In this document: positions 34,408 through 42,372 of the stretch, one piece after another
How the letters are laid out: each line of letters starts with the position of its first letter
How positions within the stretch are numbered: the first letter of the stretch is position 1
From: CAG-533 sp022779465
GTDB lineage: Bacteria; Bacillota_I; Bacilli_A; RF39; UBA660
Direction of reading: 5' to 3'
NCBI GenBank assembly: GCA_022779465.1
Contig: JALFTB010000018.1
Coordinates: 1-64,000 of the forward strand
Length of the DNA stretch: 64,000 bases
The notes under the pieces: model-generated
What the model was told of the DNA's origin: nothing
Database searches by the model: none
Seen by the model: the letters and a program-made list of their open reading frames with translations, nothing else
Translations under genes and position numbers: made by a program

Positions 34408-36031
34408 AAAATTAGCGGATTTATTATATCCAAATGTAACTGAAACAATAGGGGATTTAGAAAAGAAATATCCAGAAAGAACTTTGCCTGCAAGTGCTGA
34501 AGTGTGTAGATTTGCACCATCTCCAACTGGTAGAATGCATATGGGTAATTTATTTGCTTCTTTTATTCCAGAAGTTATTGCTCATCAAACTAATGGAGTA
34601 TTTATTTTAAGAATAGAAGATACTGATGAAAAAAGAGCAATTGAAAATGGAGTTCAACTTATTTTAGATGATTTAAAAGCTTATAATTATATAGTAGATG
34701 AAGATCCTATTCAAGGTGGGGCATATGGTCCTTATGTACAAACTCAAAGAGCTGATATTTATCATATTGTAGCTAAGTATTTAGTTTCAATTGGAAGAGC
34801 TTATCCTTGCTTTTGTTCAGAAGAAGATTTAGCTTCTATGAGAGAAAAACAAGAGCATAGAAAAGACAGAATAGGATATTATGGCAGTTATGCTAAATGT
34901 CGTAATTTATCTTATGAAGAAGTTAAAGCTCATATAGATAATGGAGATAAATGGGTTTTAAGATTAAAATCTATGGGTAACTTTAATAAGAAGTTTGTAT
35001 TTAAAGATTTAGTTAAGGGAACAATAGAGTTACCAGAAAATGATATGGATCAAGTTATTGTTAAATCTGATGGTATTCCTCCATATGCATTTGCTCATGT
35101 TTGTGATGATCATTTTATGAGAGTAACTACTGTTACAAGAGATGATTCTTATATTTCTTCTGTTCCTTATCATTTAGAATTATGGAATGCTTGTGGATTT
35201 AAAGCACCTAAATTTGCTCATTTATTACCATTAAATAAAAAAGATGGAGATACAATTAGAAAGATAAGTAAGAGAAAAGATCCGGAAGCAGCAGTAGCGT
35301 TCTATCATGAAAGAGGAATTCCGGTTGAAGCAATAAAATTATATTTTGCAACTGTAATGAATTCAAATTTTGAAGGTTGGTTCTTACAAAACCAAGATAA
35401 AAGTTATAGAGAATTTACTTTTGCTTTTAATAAAATGAGTACAAGTGGTTCATTATTTGATTTAGAAAAGTTAATTAATATTTCTAAAAATTATTTAAGT
35501 AAACTAAAAGCTAGTGAAGTGTTTAATGGTTTAGATGAATGGTCAAAAGATTTTGATCCTGAATTCAACGATTTAATTAATCAATATAAAGAATACACAA
35601 TTAGTGTTTTAAATATTGAAAGAGAACAAAAGAAGCCAAGAAAAGATTTTGCTGCTTATAATGAAATAAAGGGTCAAATATGGTATATGTTTGATGAATT
35701 ATTTACAGATGTTAATTATGAGTTTGGAGAAAATGATTTGAATTCTGTTAAAGAAATCATTAATAAATATAAAGAAATGTTTGATATTAATGATGATAAG
35801 GAAACTTGGTTTAATAAAATTAAGGATTTATCTGAAGAATTAGGATATGCTTCTGATATGAAAGCATATAAAGAGAATCCTGATAATTATAAAGGTAGTG
35901 TAGCTGATGTATCTAATATTATTAGAGTATCTTTAACTACTAAAACTACTACTCCGGATTTATATGAAATAATGAAACTTTTAGGTAAAGAAAGAATTTT
36001 AAAACGTTTTGAAAATATAGCAAATATGTAA
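34397..36031 (+). CDS. gltX: Glutamate--tRNA ligase
   Basis: A 544-residue class I synthetase. The HIGH motif appears as SPTGRMHMGNLFAS near residue 42, and the KMSKS loop as KISKRKDP near 297. The stem-contact and catalytic segments LRIEDTDEKR and the cysteine-rich YPCFCSEEDL insertion are present. It is about 60 residues longer than typical GltX, the excess being in the C-terminal anticodon-binding half. AAGGAGG lies nine bases before the ATG. Whether it also charges tRNA-Gln cannot be told from the window. Confidence 0.93.
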   Translation: MDYKKLADLLYPNVTETIGDLEKKYPERTLPASAEVCRFAPSPTGRMHMGNLFASFIPEVIAHQTNGVFILRIEDTDEKRAIENGVQLILDDLKAYNYIVDEDPIQGGAYGPYVQTQRADIYHIVAKYLVSIGRAYPCFCSEEDLASMREKQEHRKDRIGYYGSYAKCRNLSYEEVKAHIDNGDKWVLRLKSMGNFNKKFVFKDLVKGTIELPENDMDQVIVKSDGIPPYAFAHVCDDHFMRVTTVTRDDSYISSVPYHLELWNACGFKAPKFAHLLPLNKKDGDTIRKISKRKDPEAAVAFYHERGIPVEAIKLYFATVMNSNFEGWFLQNQDKSYREFTFAFNKMSTSGSLFDLEKLINISKNYLSKLKASEVFNGLDEWSKDFDPEFNDLINQYKEYTISVLNIEREQKKPRKDFAAYNEIKGQIWYMFDELFTDVNYEFGENDLNSVKEIINKYKEMFDINDDKETWFNKIKDLSEELGYASDMKAYKENPDNYKGSVADVSNIIRVSLTTKTTTPDLYEIMKLLGKERILKRFENIANM

Positions 36032-36048
36032 AGTATTTGCTTTTTTTT
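36020..36048 (+). terminator. gltX terminator
   Basis: GCAAATA and TATTTGC pair around seven bases and precede eight Ts. The stem includes the gltX stop codon. Confidence 0.85.
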
Positions 36049-36065
36049 GCGTTTTGTGGTATAGT
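36037..36065 (+). promoter_or_regulatory. Promoter of the sigma factor gene
   Basis: TTGCTT at 36037-36042 and TATAGT at 36060-36065 with a 17-base spacer. The -35 box lies in the 3' arm of the gltX terminator. Confidence 0.65.
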
Positions 36066-36095
36066 AACACGCAATAAAAAAGGGGGGGTTGAATA

Positions 36096-36743
36096 ATGTC
36101 AAGAGTGAATACTTTGTCTTCAGCCAAAAATAGAGAATTATTTACAAAACTTAAAAACGGTGATACCAGTGTAAGAGAAACTATTATAAAAGGAAATATT
36201 AATCTTGTTTATTATACTTTTTCTAGATATTTTAAAAATCTTGAAGTAAAAGAATATGAAGATTTGGGATTAATCGGTTTAATTAAAGCTGTGGACAGCT
36301 ATGATGTCGAAAAAAATGCTGATTTTGCAACTTTTTCCATTATTTGTATTAAAAATGAAATTTTAGGTGAATTAAAAAAAATTAGTAAAACTAAAGGAGA
36401 TGTTAGTTTATACGATGGTATACCATGGTTAATTGAAGATGATGAAGATATGCAACTTATTAATTGTATACCTGATTCAAAAGATTTGATAGATGATTTT
36501 ATCTCTTCAGTATCTTATGAGAAAATTACTAGTGAATTATTTGCAACTCTAACTGATAAAGAAAAGGAACTTTTAAAATTATTTTTTGGATTTTATGAAA
36601 AAAAGTATACTCAGAAAGAAATCGCAAGTATTTATGGCGTACATCAATCGCAAATTAGTAGAACAATTACTAGAATTTGTTATAAATTAAAAGAAGTGGC
36701 ATTAAGTAACTGCCCTGAAATTAAAAATGACTTTGAAATATAA
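36096..36743 (+). CDS. Sigma-70 family factor, sporulation (SigE/SigK-like) type
   Basis: A 215-residue sigma factor with region 2 (EYEDLGLIGLIKAVDSYDVEK, then the FATFSIICIKNEILGEL core) and region 4 helix-turn-helix (YTQKEIASIYGVHQSQISRTI), but no region 1.1. The segment KNEILGELKK resembles the SENEILMYLR core of SigE/SigK more than that of housekeeping or SigB-like factors. It could control a small stress or developmental regulon. The ribosome binding site is an A6G7 homopolymer (36076-36088). It ends in its own terminator. Confidence 0.88.
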   Translation: MSRVNTLSSAKNRELFTKLKNGDTSVRETIIKGNINLVYYTFSRYFKNLEVKEYEDLGLIGLIKAVDSYDVEKNADFATFSIICIKNEILGELKKISKTKGDVSLYDGIPWLIEDDEDMQLINCIPDSKDLIDDFISSVSYEKITSELFATLTDKEKELLKLFFGFYEKKYTQKEIASIYGVHQSQISRTITRICYKLKEVALSNCPEIKNDFEI

Positions 36744-36754
36744 GTCATTTTTGC
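36723..36754 (+). terminator. Terminator of the sigma factor gene
   Basis: AAAAATGACTT and AAGTCATTTTT form an 11-pair stem around eight bases. The stem spans the stop codon. Confidence 0.8.
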
Positions 36755-36773
36755 TTTATTTAGTAGTTTTTTA

Positions 36774-36802
36774 TTGACTTTTAAGGTGGTTTCACATATA
36801 AT
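36774..36802 (+). promoter_or_regulatory. rplM-rpsI promoter
   Basis: TTGACT at 36774-36779 and TATAAT at 36797-36802 with a 17-base spacer. Confidence 0.88.
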
Positions 36803-36808
36803 TCATAT

Positions 36809-36884
36809 TGGTACATTTTTATTTGTTCGAATCTGGATGAAATGGGTAATCGGAAGGAAGAGAATAAAATGAAAGGATTTATTT
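36809..36884 (+). promoter_or_regulatory. rplM leader, possible L13 autoregulatory element
   Basis: About 75 bases of transcribed leader, more GC-rich than its surroundings (36841-36860 in particular). Autogenous L13 leaders are known before rplM in Firmicutes, but I could not assemble a convincing secondary structure by eye. Confidence 0.35.
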
Positions 36885-36919
36885 ATGAAAACATTTATGC
36901 AAACAAAAGAAACTGTTGA
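36869..36919 (+). CDS. Possible 16-codon leader ORF overlapping the rplM start
   Basis: The ATG at 36869 is preceded eight to nine bases earlier by GGAAGGAAG, a better ribosome binding site than that of rplM itself. The frame is +1 relative to rplM, passes through the rplM start codon and stops 32 bases into the gene (TGA). It could reduce or couple rplM translation. It may also be chance; the peptide MKGFIYENIYANKRNC has no recognised function. Confidence 0.3.
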   Translation: MKGFIYENIYANKRNC

Positions 36920-37316
36920 TCGTAAGTGGTATGTAATTGATGCTGAAAATTTACCTTTAGGACGTGTAGCTACTAAAGCTGCAACTGTTTTAAGAGGAAA
37001 ACATAAAGCAACTTTTACACCTCATATTGATTGTGGAGATTATGTTATTATCATTAATGCTGATAAAGTTAAATTAACTGGAAACAAAGTAAATGATAAA
37101 ATGTATTATAATCATTCTGGATTCCCAGGAGGATTAAGAGAACGTAACGCTAAGACTATGTTAGAAAAGTACCCTGAAGAAATGGTAGAAAGAGCTATTA
37201 AAGGAATGTTACCTAATGGACCTTTAGGAAGACAAATGTATAGAAAATTATTTGTTTATGCTGGTAGCGAACATAACCATGCAGCTCAAAAACCAACAGA
37301 GTTAAAGATTGATTAG
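36885..37316 (+). CDS. rplM: 50S ribosomal protein L13
   Basis: A 143-residue L13 of normal length. RKWYVIDAENLPLGR at the start, AATVLRGKHKATFTPH, and MVERAIKGMLPNGPLGRQM are all canonical. L13 is an early assembly protein of the large subunit. The start at 36885 is fixed by homology (MKTFMQTKETVDRKW) and follows AAAGGA by seven bases. rpsI follows 11 bases later, in the universal bacterial order. Confidence 0.98.
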   Translation: MKTFMQTKETVDRKWYVIDAENLPLGRVATKAATVLRGKHKATFTPHIDCGDYVIIINADKVKLTGNKVNDKMYYNHSGFPGGLRERNAKTMLEKYPEEMVERAIKGMLPNGPLGRQMYRKLFVYAGSEHNHAAQKPTELKID

Positions 37317-37327
37317 GAGGATAACTA

Positions 37328-37744
37328 ATGAAGAAAACTGAAATTACTGCTACTGGTAGAAGAAAACGTTCTGTTGCTCAAATCAGAATGGTTACTGGTA
37401 AAGGAAAAATTACTGTTAATGGAAAAGATGTAAATGAATACATGCCATTTCCTACATTAGTAATGGATTTAAAACAACCTTTAGTTTTAACTAATAATGA
37501 AAATACTTTTGATATTACTGTTAAAGTTAATGGTGGTGGATTCTCAGGTCAAGCTGGTGCTATCAGATTAGCTATTGCTAAAGCTTTAGTTGAATATGAT
37601 GCTGGTACTGATCAAACTAGAGATGATGCTTATCATAAAGTATTAAAAGTAAATGGATTTTTAACTCGTGATCCACGTGTTAAAGAACGTAAAAAATATG
37701 GTCTTAAAAAAGCTCGTAGAGCACCACAATTCTCAAAACGTTAA
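37328..37744 (+). CDS. rpsI: 30S ribosomal protein S9
   Basis: A 138-residue S9. TGRRKRSVAQIRMVTGKGKITVNGK at the start is characteristic, in part TGRRKRSVAQ, and the basic tail KARRAPQFSKR reaches toward the P-site tRNA in known ribosomes. TTAGGAGGATAACTA gives a strong ribosome binding site. It is in one operon with rplM. Confidence 0.98.
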   Translation: MKKTEITATGRRKRSVAQIRMVTGKGKITVNGKDVNEYMPFPTLVMDLKQPLVLTNNENTFDITVKVNGGGFSGQAGAIRLAIAKALVEYDAGTDQTRDDAYHKVLKVNGFLTRDPRVKERKKYGLKKARRAPQFSKR

Positions 37745-37761
37745 TTTTTTCAAATGTTGCC

Positions 37762-37796
37762 AATCCCAAAAGATATTCTTTTGGGATTTCTTTTGT
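37762..37796 (+). terminator. rplM-rpsI terminator
   Basis: AATCCCAAAAG and CTTTTGGGATT form an 11-pair stem with a five-base loop and TTTCTTTT. Confidence 0.92.
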
Positions 37797-37816
37797 TTAT
37801 AAGACAATTTTTTTAC

Positions 37817-37845
37817 TTGCTTTATATAGTTAAATAATGTAAACT
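37817..37845 (+). promoter_or_regulatory. Promoter of tilS-ftsH
   Basis: TTGCTT at 37817-37822 and TAAACT at 37840-37845 with a 17-base spacer. Confidence 0.55.
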
Positions 37846-37867
37846 ATTCTATGATTTGGAGGTCTAT

Positions 37868-39196
37868 ATGGATAATGTTAATGAATTTATTAAATTACTT
37901 AATATTAGTGAAGATGAATATGTAGTTTTAGCCTGTTCATATGGTCCTGATTCAATGTGTTTACTTGATATATTAATTAAAAATGGAATTAATGTTATAG
38001 TTGCACATGTAAATCATAAATTGAGAGAAGAATCTGATCAAGAATATGTTGATTTAGAAGAGTATTGTCATAAAAATAATATTATATTTGAAGGAAGTAT
38101 TATTGATAAATATCCTAAAGGAAATATTGAAGCATATGGCAGAAGTTTTAGATATAATTTTTTTGAAAGTATTGTAAAAAAGTATAAATCTAAATATTTA
38201 TTTACTGCTCATCATGGTGATGATTTAATTGAAACTATTTTAATGAGAATAGCAAGAGGTGCATCTTTAAGAGGATATGCTGGTTTTAAAAAAATTACAA
38301 AGCTAGATAGTTATAATTTAGTTAGACCATTAGTATATTTAACTAAAGAAGATATTTTAAATTATGTTGATAAATTAGATATTCCATATGCGATAGATAA
38401 TACTAATTTAGAATTAATTCATACAAGAAATGTTTATAGACATAAAATATTACCTGTTTTAAAAGAAATTAATCCAAAAATTCACATGAAATTCATTAAA
38501 TTTAGTGATACTATTAATGAATGCAATGATTATTTAGAAAATGAAATAGATATACTTTTAGATGAATTATATAAAAATAATCGATTGGATTTAAATGAAT
38601 TTAATTTATTGCCTTACTTGTTAAAAAAATATTTATTAAATAGAATATTACTTTCAATATATAACAATAATATTAATAGGATTACTGATGAACATATTAA
38701 TTTAATATTTAATTTAATTGATGGTGATAAAGTAAATGGTAGTATTAATTTACCTTGTAATTATGTTGTTACTAAATATTATAATATTTTGGAATTTAAA
38801 GTGCGTGATGATGTAAGTGATTATGATTATATTTTAGATGATAAGTTAAATATTAATGAGGGATTAATTACTTTTATAGATGAAACTGATATTAAGAAGA
38901 GTAATTATTTGATTAGGTTAAGTAGTAATGATATAAAGATGCCTCTTCATGTTAGAAATAGAAGAGTTGGTGATAAGATTACTTTGAAGAAGGTTGGAAC
39001 TAAAAAAGTTGGCGAAATTTTAAGTGAAAGTAAGATTCCTAGTGATGTGAGAAAAAGTATGCCAATTGTAACTGATGATAATGGTAAAATTTTATGGATT
39101 CCAGGCGTAAAGAAGAGTAATTTTGATAAACAATATGATGAAGAATATGATATAATAATTAAGTACATTAAAAAGGAGAACGAAGATGAAAAATAA
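37868..39196 (+). CDS. tilS: tRNA(Ile)-lysidine synthase
   Basis: A 442-residue PP-loop enzyme that converts C34 of tRNA-Ile(CAU) to lysidine. Visible family segments are VIVAHVNHKLREESDQE, FTAHHGDDLIETILMRIARG and the C-terminal TilS domain (VRNRRVGDKITLKKVGTKKVGEIL, in part). The PP-loop reads CSYGPDSM where nearly all TilS have SGGxDS, so the second motif residue is Tyr in place of Gly. GGAGGT precedes the ATG at 37868; a TTG at 37856 is part of that site. It overlaps ftsH by 11 bases, as in the common tilS-(hpt)-ftsH order, but hpt is absent here. Confidence 0.92.
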   Translation: MDNVNEFIKLLNISEDEYVVLACSYGPDSMCLLDILIKNGINVIVAHVNHKLREESDQEYVDLEEYCHKNNIIFEGSIIDKYPKGNIEAYGRSFRYNFFESIVKKYKSKYLFTAHHGDDLIETILMRIARGASLRGYAGFKKITKLDSYNLVRPLVYLTKEDILNYVDKLDIPYAIDNTNLELIHTRNVYRHKILPVLKEINPKIHMKFIKFSDTINECNDYLENEIDILLDELYKNNRLDLNEFNLLPYLLKKYLLNRILLSIYNNNINRITDEHINLIFNLIDGDKVNGSINLPCNYVVTKYYNILEFKVRDDVSDYDYILDDKLNINEGLITFIDETDIKKSNYLIRLSSNDIKMPLHVRNRRVGDKITLKKVGTKKVGEILSESKIPSDVRKSMPIVTDDNGKILWIPGVKKSNFDKQYDEEYDIIIKYIKKENEDEK

Positions 39197-41102
39197 AAAT
39201 AATTATGCAAAACAATCAATGCCATATGTAATTTTATTATTAGTTATTGTTGGCTCATTGGTGTTTTTTAGATTATCTCAATATGAGGTTCATGACTTAA
39301 GTTATGATAAATTTATGACTGAACTACAAAATGGTGAGGTTAAAAAAATAGAAATAACTCCTAAAAATGGTGCAGGAGTGTATTATATTACTGGTAGTTT
39401 AGATGGTTATAAGTCGACTGAAACTTTTACTGTTAATATTCCTTTAAGTGAAGGTGTATTAGACAAAGTAATGAAATATGTTGATGAAGATAATATTGAA
39501 GTTAAAACTAATACTAATCCAGAAAACAATGGTTTATTAACTGTTGTAGTTAATGTTGTTCCAATTGTTTTACTTGGAATAATGGCATTATGGTTATTTT
39601 CAAGAATTAATGGAAGTAATAAAAATAGTATGGATTTTGGTAGAAGTAAAGCTAAACTTAATGAAGAAGCTAAGGCTCATTTTAAAGATGTGGCTGGTTT
39701 AGTTGAAGAAAAAGAAGAAGTTGCTGAATTAATTGACTTCTTAAAGAATCCTAAAAAGTTCCAAAAATTAGGTGCTAGAATTCCTAAAGGTGTTTTGCTT
39801 GTAGGGCCTCCAGGAACTGGTAAAACTTTACTTGCTAAAGCTGTAGCTGGTGAAGCTAATGTACCATTTTATTATATAAGTGGTTCTGATTTTGTAGAAT
39901 TATTTGTTGGTGTAGGTGCTTCAAGAGTTCGTGATATGTTTAAACAAGCTAAACAATCTGCACCATGTTTAATATTTATTGATGAAATTGATGCAGTTGG
40001 TCGTCAAAGAGGTACTGGTTTAGGTGGTGGACATGATGAAAGAGAACAAACATTAAACCAATTACTTACTGAAATGGATGGCTTTGGTGCTAATGAGGGT
40101 ATTATAATTATTGCTGCAACAAATAGACCTGATGTTTTAGATCCAGCTTTACTTAGACCTGGTAGATTTGATAGACAAGTTACAGTTAGTTTACCTGACC
40201 AAAAAGAACGTGTGGAAATATTAAAGGTTCATGCACGTAATAAGACTTTTACTAAAGATGTTAATTTAGAAAATTTATCTAAGAGAACTCCTGGATTTAG
40301 TGGAGCTGATTTAGAAAATTTACTTAATGAAGCAGCACTACTTGCTGTTAGAAGAAATTTATCTGCTATTGGAATGGCGGAAATTGATGAAGCTACTGAC
40401 CGTGTATTAATGGGACCTGCTAAAACTTCTAGAAGATATACAGAAAATGATCGTAAGTTAGTTGCTTATCATGAAGCAGGGCATGCAGTTATTGGCTTAA
40501 AACTTGCACATGCTAATGATGTTCAAAAAGTAACTATTATTCCTAGGGGTGCAGCCGGTGGATATAACATGATGGTTCCTAGTGAAGAAAAGATTTGTTC
40601 TACTAAGACTGATTTATTAGAAGAAATTACTGGTTTATTAGGTGGTAGATCTGCTGAAGAAATCGTTTTTGGAGAAATTACTACTGGTGCTCATAATGAC
40701 TTTGAAAAAGCTACTAAAATAGCTAGAGCTATGGTAACTGAATATGGTATGAGTGAACTTGGACCTCTACAATTAGAGCAACAAGAAGGTAGTGTATTCT
40801 TAGGAAGAGATTATAATAAGTCACAACATTTCTCTAATGAAGTAGCGAATGAAATTGATATGGAAATGAGAAAGATTATTAATACTTGTCATGATAATGC
40901 TAAAAAGATTATTAATGATAATAAGAAATTATTGACTTTAATTGCTGAAGCTTTATTAGAAAAAGAAACATTAACTAAAGAAGAAATTGATTATTTAGTT
41001 GAAAATGGAAAACTTCCAGAAGAACCAAAAGAAGAAGTCAAGGAAGAAAATCCTAAAAAAGAAACTAAAAAAGTAAATATAAATAAAAAAGATTCTGAAT
41101 AA
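39186..41102 (+). CDS. ftsH: ATP-dependent zinc metalloprotease FtsH
   Basis: A 638-residue AAA protease of usual length. It has two membrane helices (about 12-28 and 119-137) around an extracellular domain, Walker A GPPGTGKT near 203, IFIDEIDAVGR, the SRH arginines (NRPDVLDPALLRPGRFD), and the zinc motif HEAGH near 429. The tail is rich in K and E. It degrades membrane and short-lived cytosolic proteins. AAGGAGAA precedes the ATG inside tilS. Confidence 0.98.
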   Translation: MKNKNNYAKQSMPYVILLLVIVGSLVFFRLSQYEVHDLSYDKFMTELQNGEVKKIEITPKNGAGVYYITGSLDGYKSTETFTVNIPLSEGVLDKVMKYVDEDNIEVKTNTNPENNGLLTVVVNVVPIVLLGIMALWLFSRINGSNKNSMDFGRSKAKLNEEAKAHFKDVAGLVEEKEEVAELIDFLKNPKKFQKLGARIPKGVLLVGPPGTGKTLLAKAVAGEANVPFYYISGSDFVELFVGVGASRVRDMFKQAKQSAPCLIFIDEIDAVGRQRGTGLGGGHDEREQTLNQLLTEMDGFGANEGIIIIAATNRPDVLDPALLRPGRFDRQVTVSLPDQKERVEILKVHARNKTFTKDVNLENLSKRTPGFSGADLENLLNEAALLAVRRNLSAIGMAEIDEATDRVLMGPAKTSRRYTENDRKLVAYHEAGHAVIGLKLAHANDVQKVTIIPRGAAGGYNMMVPSEEKICSTKTDLLEEITGLLGGRSAEEIVFGEITTGAHNDFEKATKIARAMVTEYGMSELGPLQLEQQEGSVFLGRDYNKSQHFSNEVANEIDMEMRKIINTCHDNAKKIINDNKKLLTLIAEALLEKETLTKEEIDYLVENGKLPEEPKEEVKEENPKKETKKVNINKKDSE

Positions 41103-41117
41103 GAATCTTTTTATTTG
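41086..41117 (+). terminator. Bidirectional terminator after ftsH
   Basis: AAAGATTCT and AGAATCTTT form a nine-pair stem with runs of A and T on both sides. It serves ftsH and the convergent gene at 41111-41395. Confidence 0.85.
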
Positions 41118-41395
41118 CTTTTTAATGAACTGATATTTAATTTGATAAAACCAATACAAGTACCTATTATTAAAATAAATGGAATAGATATTAGTGATGT
41201 TGTAATCCAGAATTTATTTTCTTCCATATCTATCTGATTATATATATTTTCTCTAACAAAATTCATTACATTGGGATTAAGTAATAATAAAATTACAATG
41301 CATATACATAGGGTTTTAAATAATGATACTAACACTATTTCTTTTCCACTTTTTTCACTTACGTATTCTTTTTTTAGTAAACTATTCTTTTTCAT
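41111..41395 (-). CDS. Small two-helix membrane protein
   Basis: A 94-residue protein with a basic N-terminus (KKNSLLKKEYVSEKSGKE), two membrane helices (about 22-42 and 64-85) and a short loop with acidic residues between. The start follows AGGAGAGG by about five bases. Convergent with ftsH, sharing its terminator. No family recognised. Confidence 0.7.
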   Translation of the reverse strand: MKKNSLLKKEYVSEKSGKEIVLVSLFKTLCICIVILLLLNPNVMNFVRENIYNQIDMEENKFWITTSLISIPFILIIGTCIGFIKLNISSLKSK

Positions 41396-41484
41396 AAACC
41401 TCTCCTTACTAAGTTTATTATATCATAATTTTGAGTAATGGCTATTTTTATTTTATAATGATTCTTTTTGTGATAAAATTATGT

Positions 41485-41534
41485 TTGTCTAAATAGTAAA
41501 TAAGGTAGAATTGAAAATACTTTTTTTTAGACAA
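41485..41534 (+). repeat. Inverted repeat in the parA promoter region
   Basis: TTGTCTAAA at 41485-41493 and its exact complement TTTAGACAA at 41526-41534 are separated by 32 bases. The right arm overlaps the -35 box of the parA promoter, so this could be an operator. It could also fold as RNA if transcription starts further upstream. Confidence 0.5.
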
Positions 41535-41556
41535 TTATATTTATATATGATAAAAT
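41528..41556 (+). promoter_or_regulatory. parA-parB promoter
   Basis: TAGACA at 41528-41533 and TAAAAT at 41551-41556 with a 17-base spacer. Confidence 0.6.
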
Positions 41557-41583
41557 ATTTAGTAGTAGAAAGCAGTGGTTAAA

Positions 41584-42372
41584 ATGACAAAAGTAATTTC
41601 TTTAGTAAATCAAAAGGGTGGAGTTGGTAAAACAACAACTAGTATTAATCTAGCTGCTTCTTTAGGTAAATTAGGTAAAAAATCTTTATTAGTAGACTTA
41701 GATCCTCAGGGTAATTGTACTACAGGATTAGGTGTTAATAAGGGTAATATTAAGTATAGTATTTATGATGTTTTAAATGGAACAGTTGAAGCTAAAAAAG
41801 CTATTGTTAAAACTGGTTTTACTTTATTATCTATTATTCCAGCAACTATTAACTTAGCTGGATTAGATATTGAATTATTAGAAAAAGGTTATCAAAATGC
41901 TGCTTTTAAGAAAAATGAACAATTAAGAAATGCACTTGAACCTATTAAGGATAATTATGACTTTATTATTATAGATTGTCCCCCTTCTTTAGGATTATTA
42001 ACTACTAATGCTTTAGTTGCTAGTGATTCTGTTATAATTCCAGTACAATGTGAATTCTTTGCTTTAGAAGGTATTACTCAATTATTAAATACTATAATTA
42101 TGACTCAAACTAGATTAAATCCTAATTTAAAGATAGAAGGAGTTTTATTAACTTTATTAGATTCAAGAACTAATCTAGGGTTAGAAGTTGTTGAAGAAGT
42201 AAGAAAGTTCTTTAAGGATAAAGTATTTAATACTATTATTCCTAGATTAATAAGATTAGTAGAAGCACCAAGTCATGGTGAACCTATAAATGAATATGAT
42301 CCGACAAGTCGTGCAGCTGAGGCTTATATGAATCTAGCCAAGGAGGTTATAGATAGAGATGGAAACGAATAA
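41584..42372 (+). CDS. parA: Chromosome-partitioning ATPase ParA (Soj)
   Basis: A 262-residue deviant Walker ATPase: NQKGGVGKTTTSINLA near residue 9 with the signature lysine, DLDPQGN near 39 and IDCPPSLG near 125. ParA dimerises on ATP, binds DNA and drives segregation together with ParB. It lacks an extra N-terminal DNA-binding domain, as expected for chromosomal Soj. A GTG at 41575 is in frame, but the ATG at 41584 aligns with the family start. The ribosome binding site is weak. It overlaps parB by 14 bases. Confidence 0.95.
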   Translation: MTKVISLVNQKGGVGKTTTSINLAASLGKLGKKSLLVDLDPQGNCTTGLGVNKGNIKYSIYDVLNGTVEAKKAIVKTGFTLLSIIPATINLAGLDIELLEKGYQNAAFKKNEQLRNALEPIKDNYDFIIIDCPPSLGLLTTNALVASDSVIIPVQCEFFALEGITQLLNTIIMTQTRLNPNLKIEGVLLTLLDSRTNLGLEVVEEVRKFFKDKVFNTIIPRLIRLVEAPSHGEPINEYDPTSRAAEAYMNLAKEVIDRDGNE

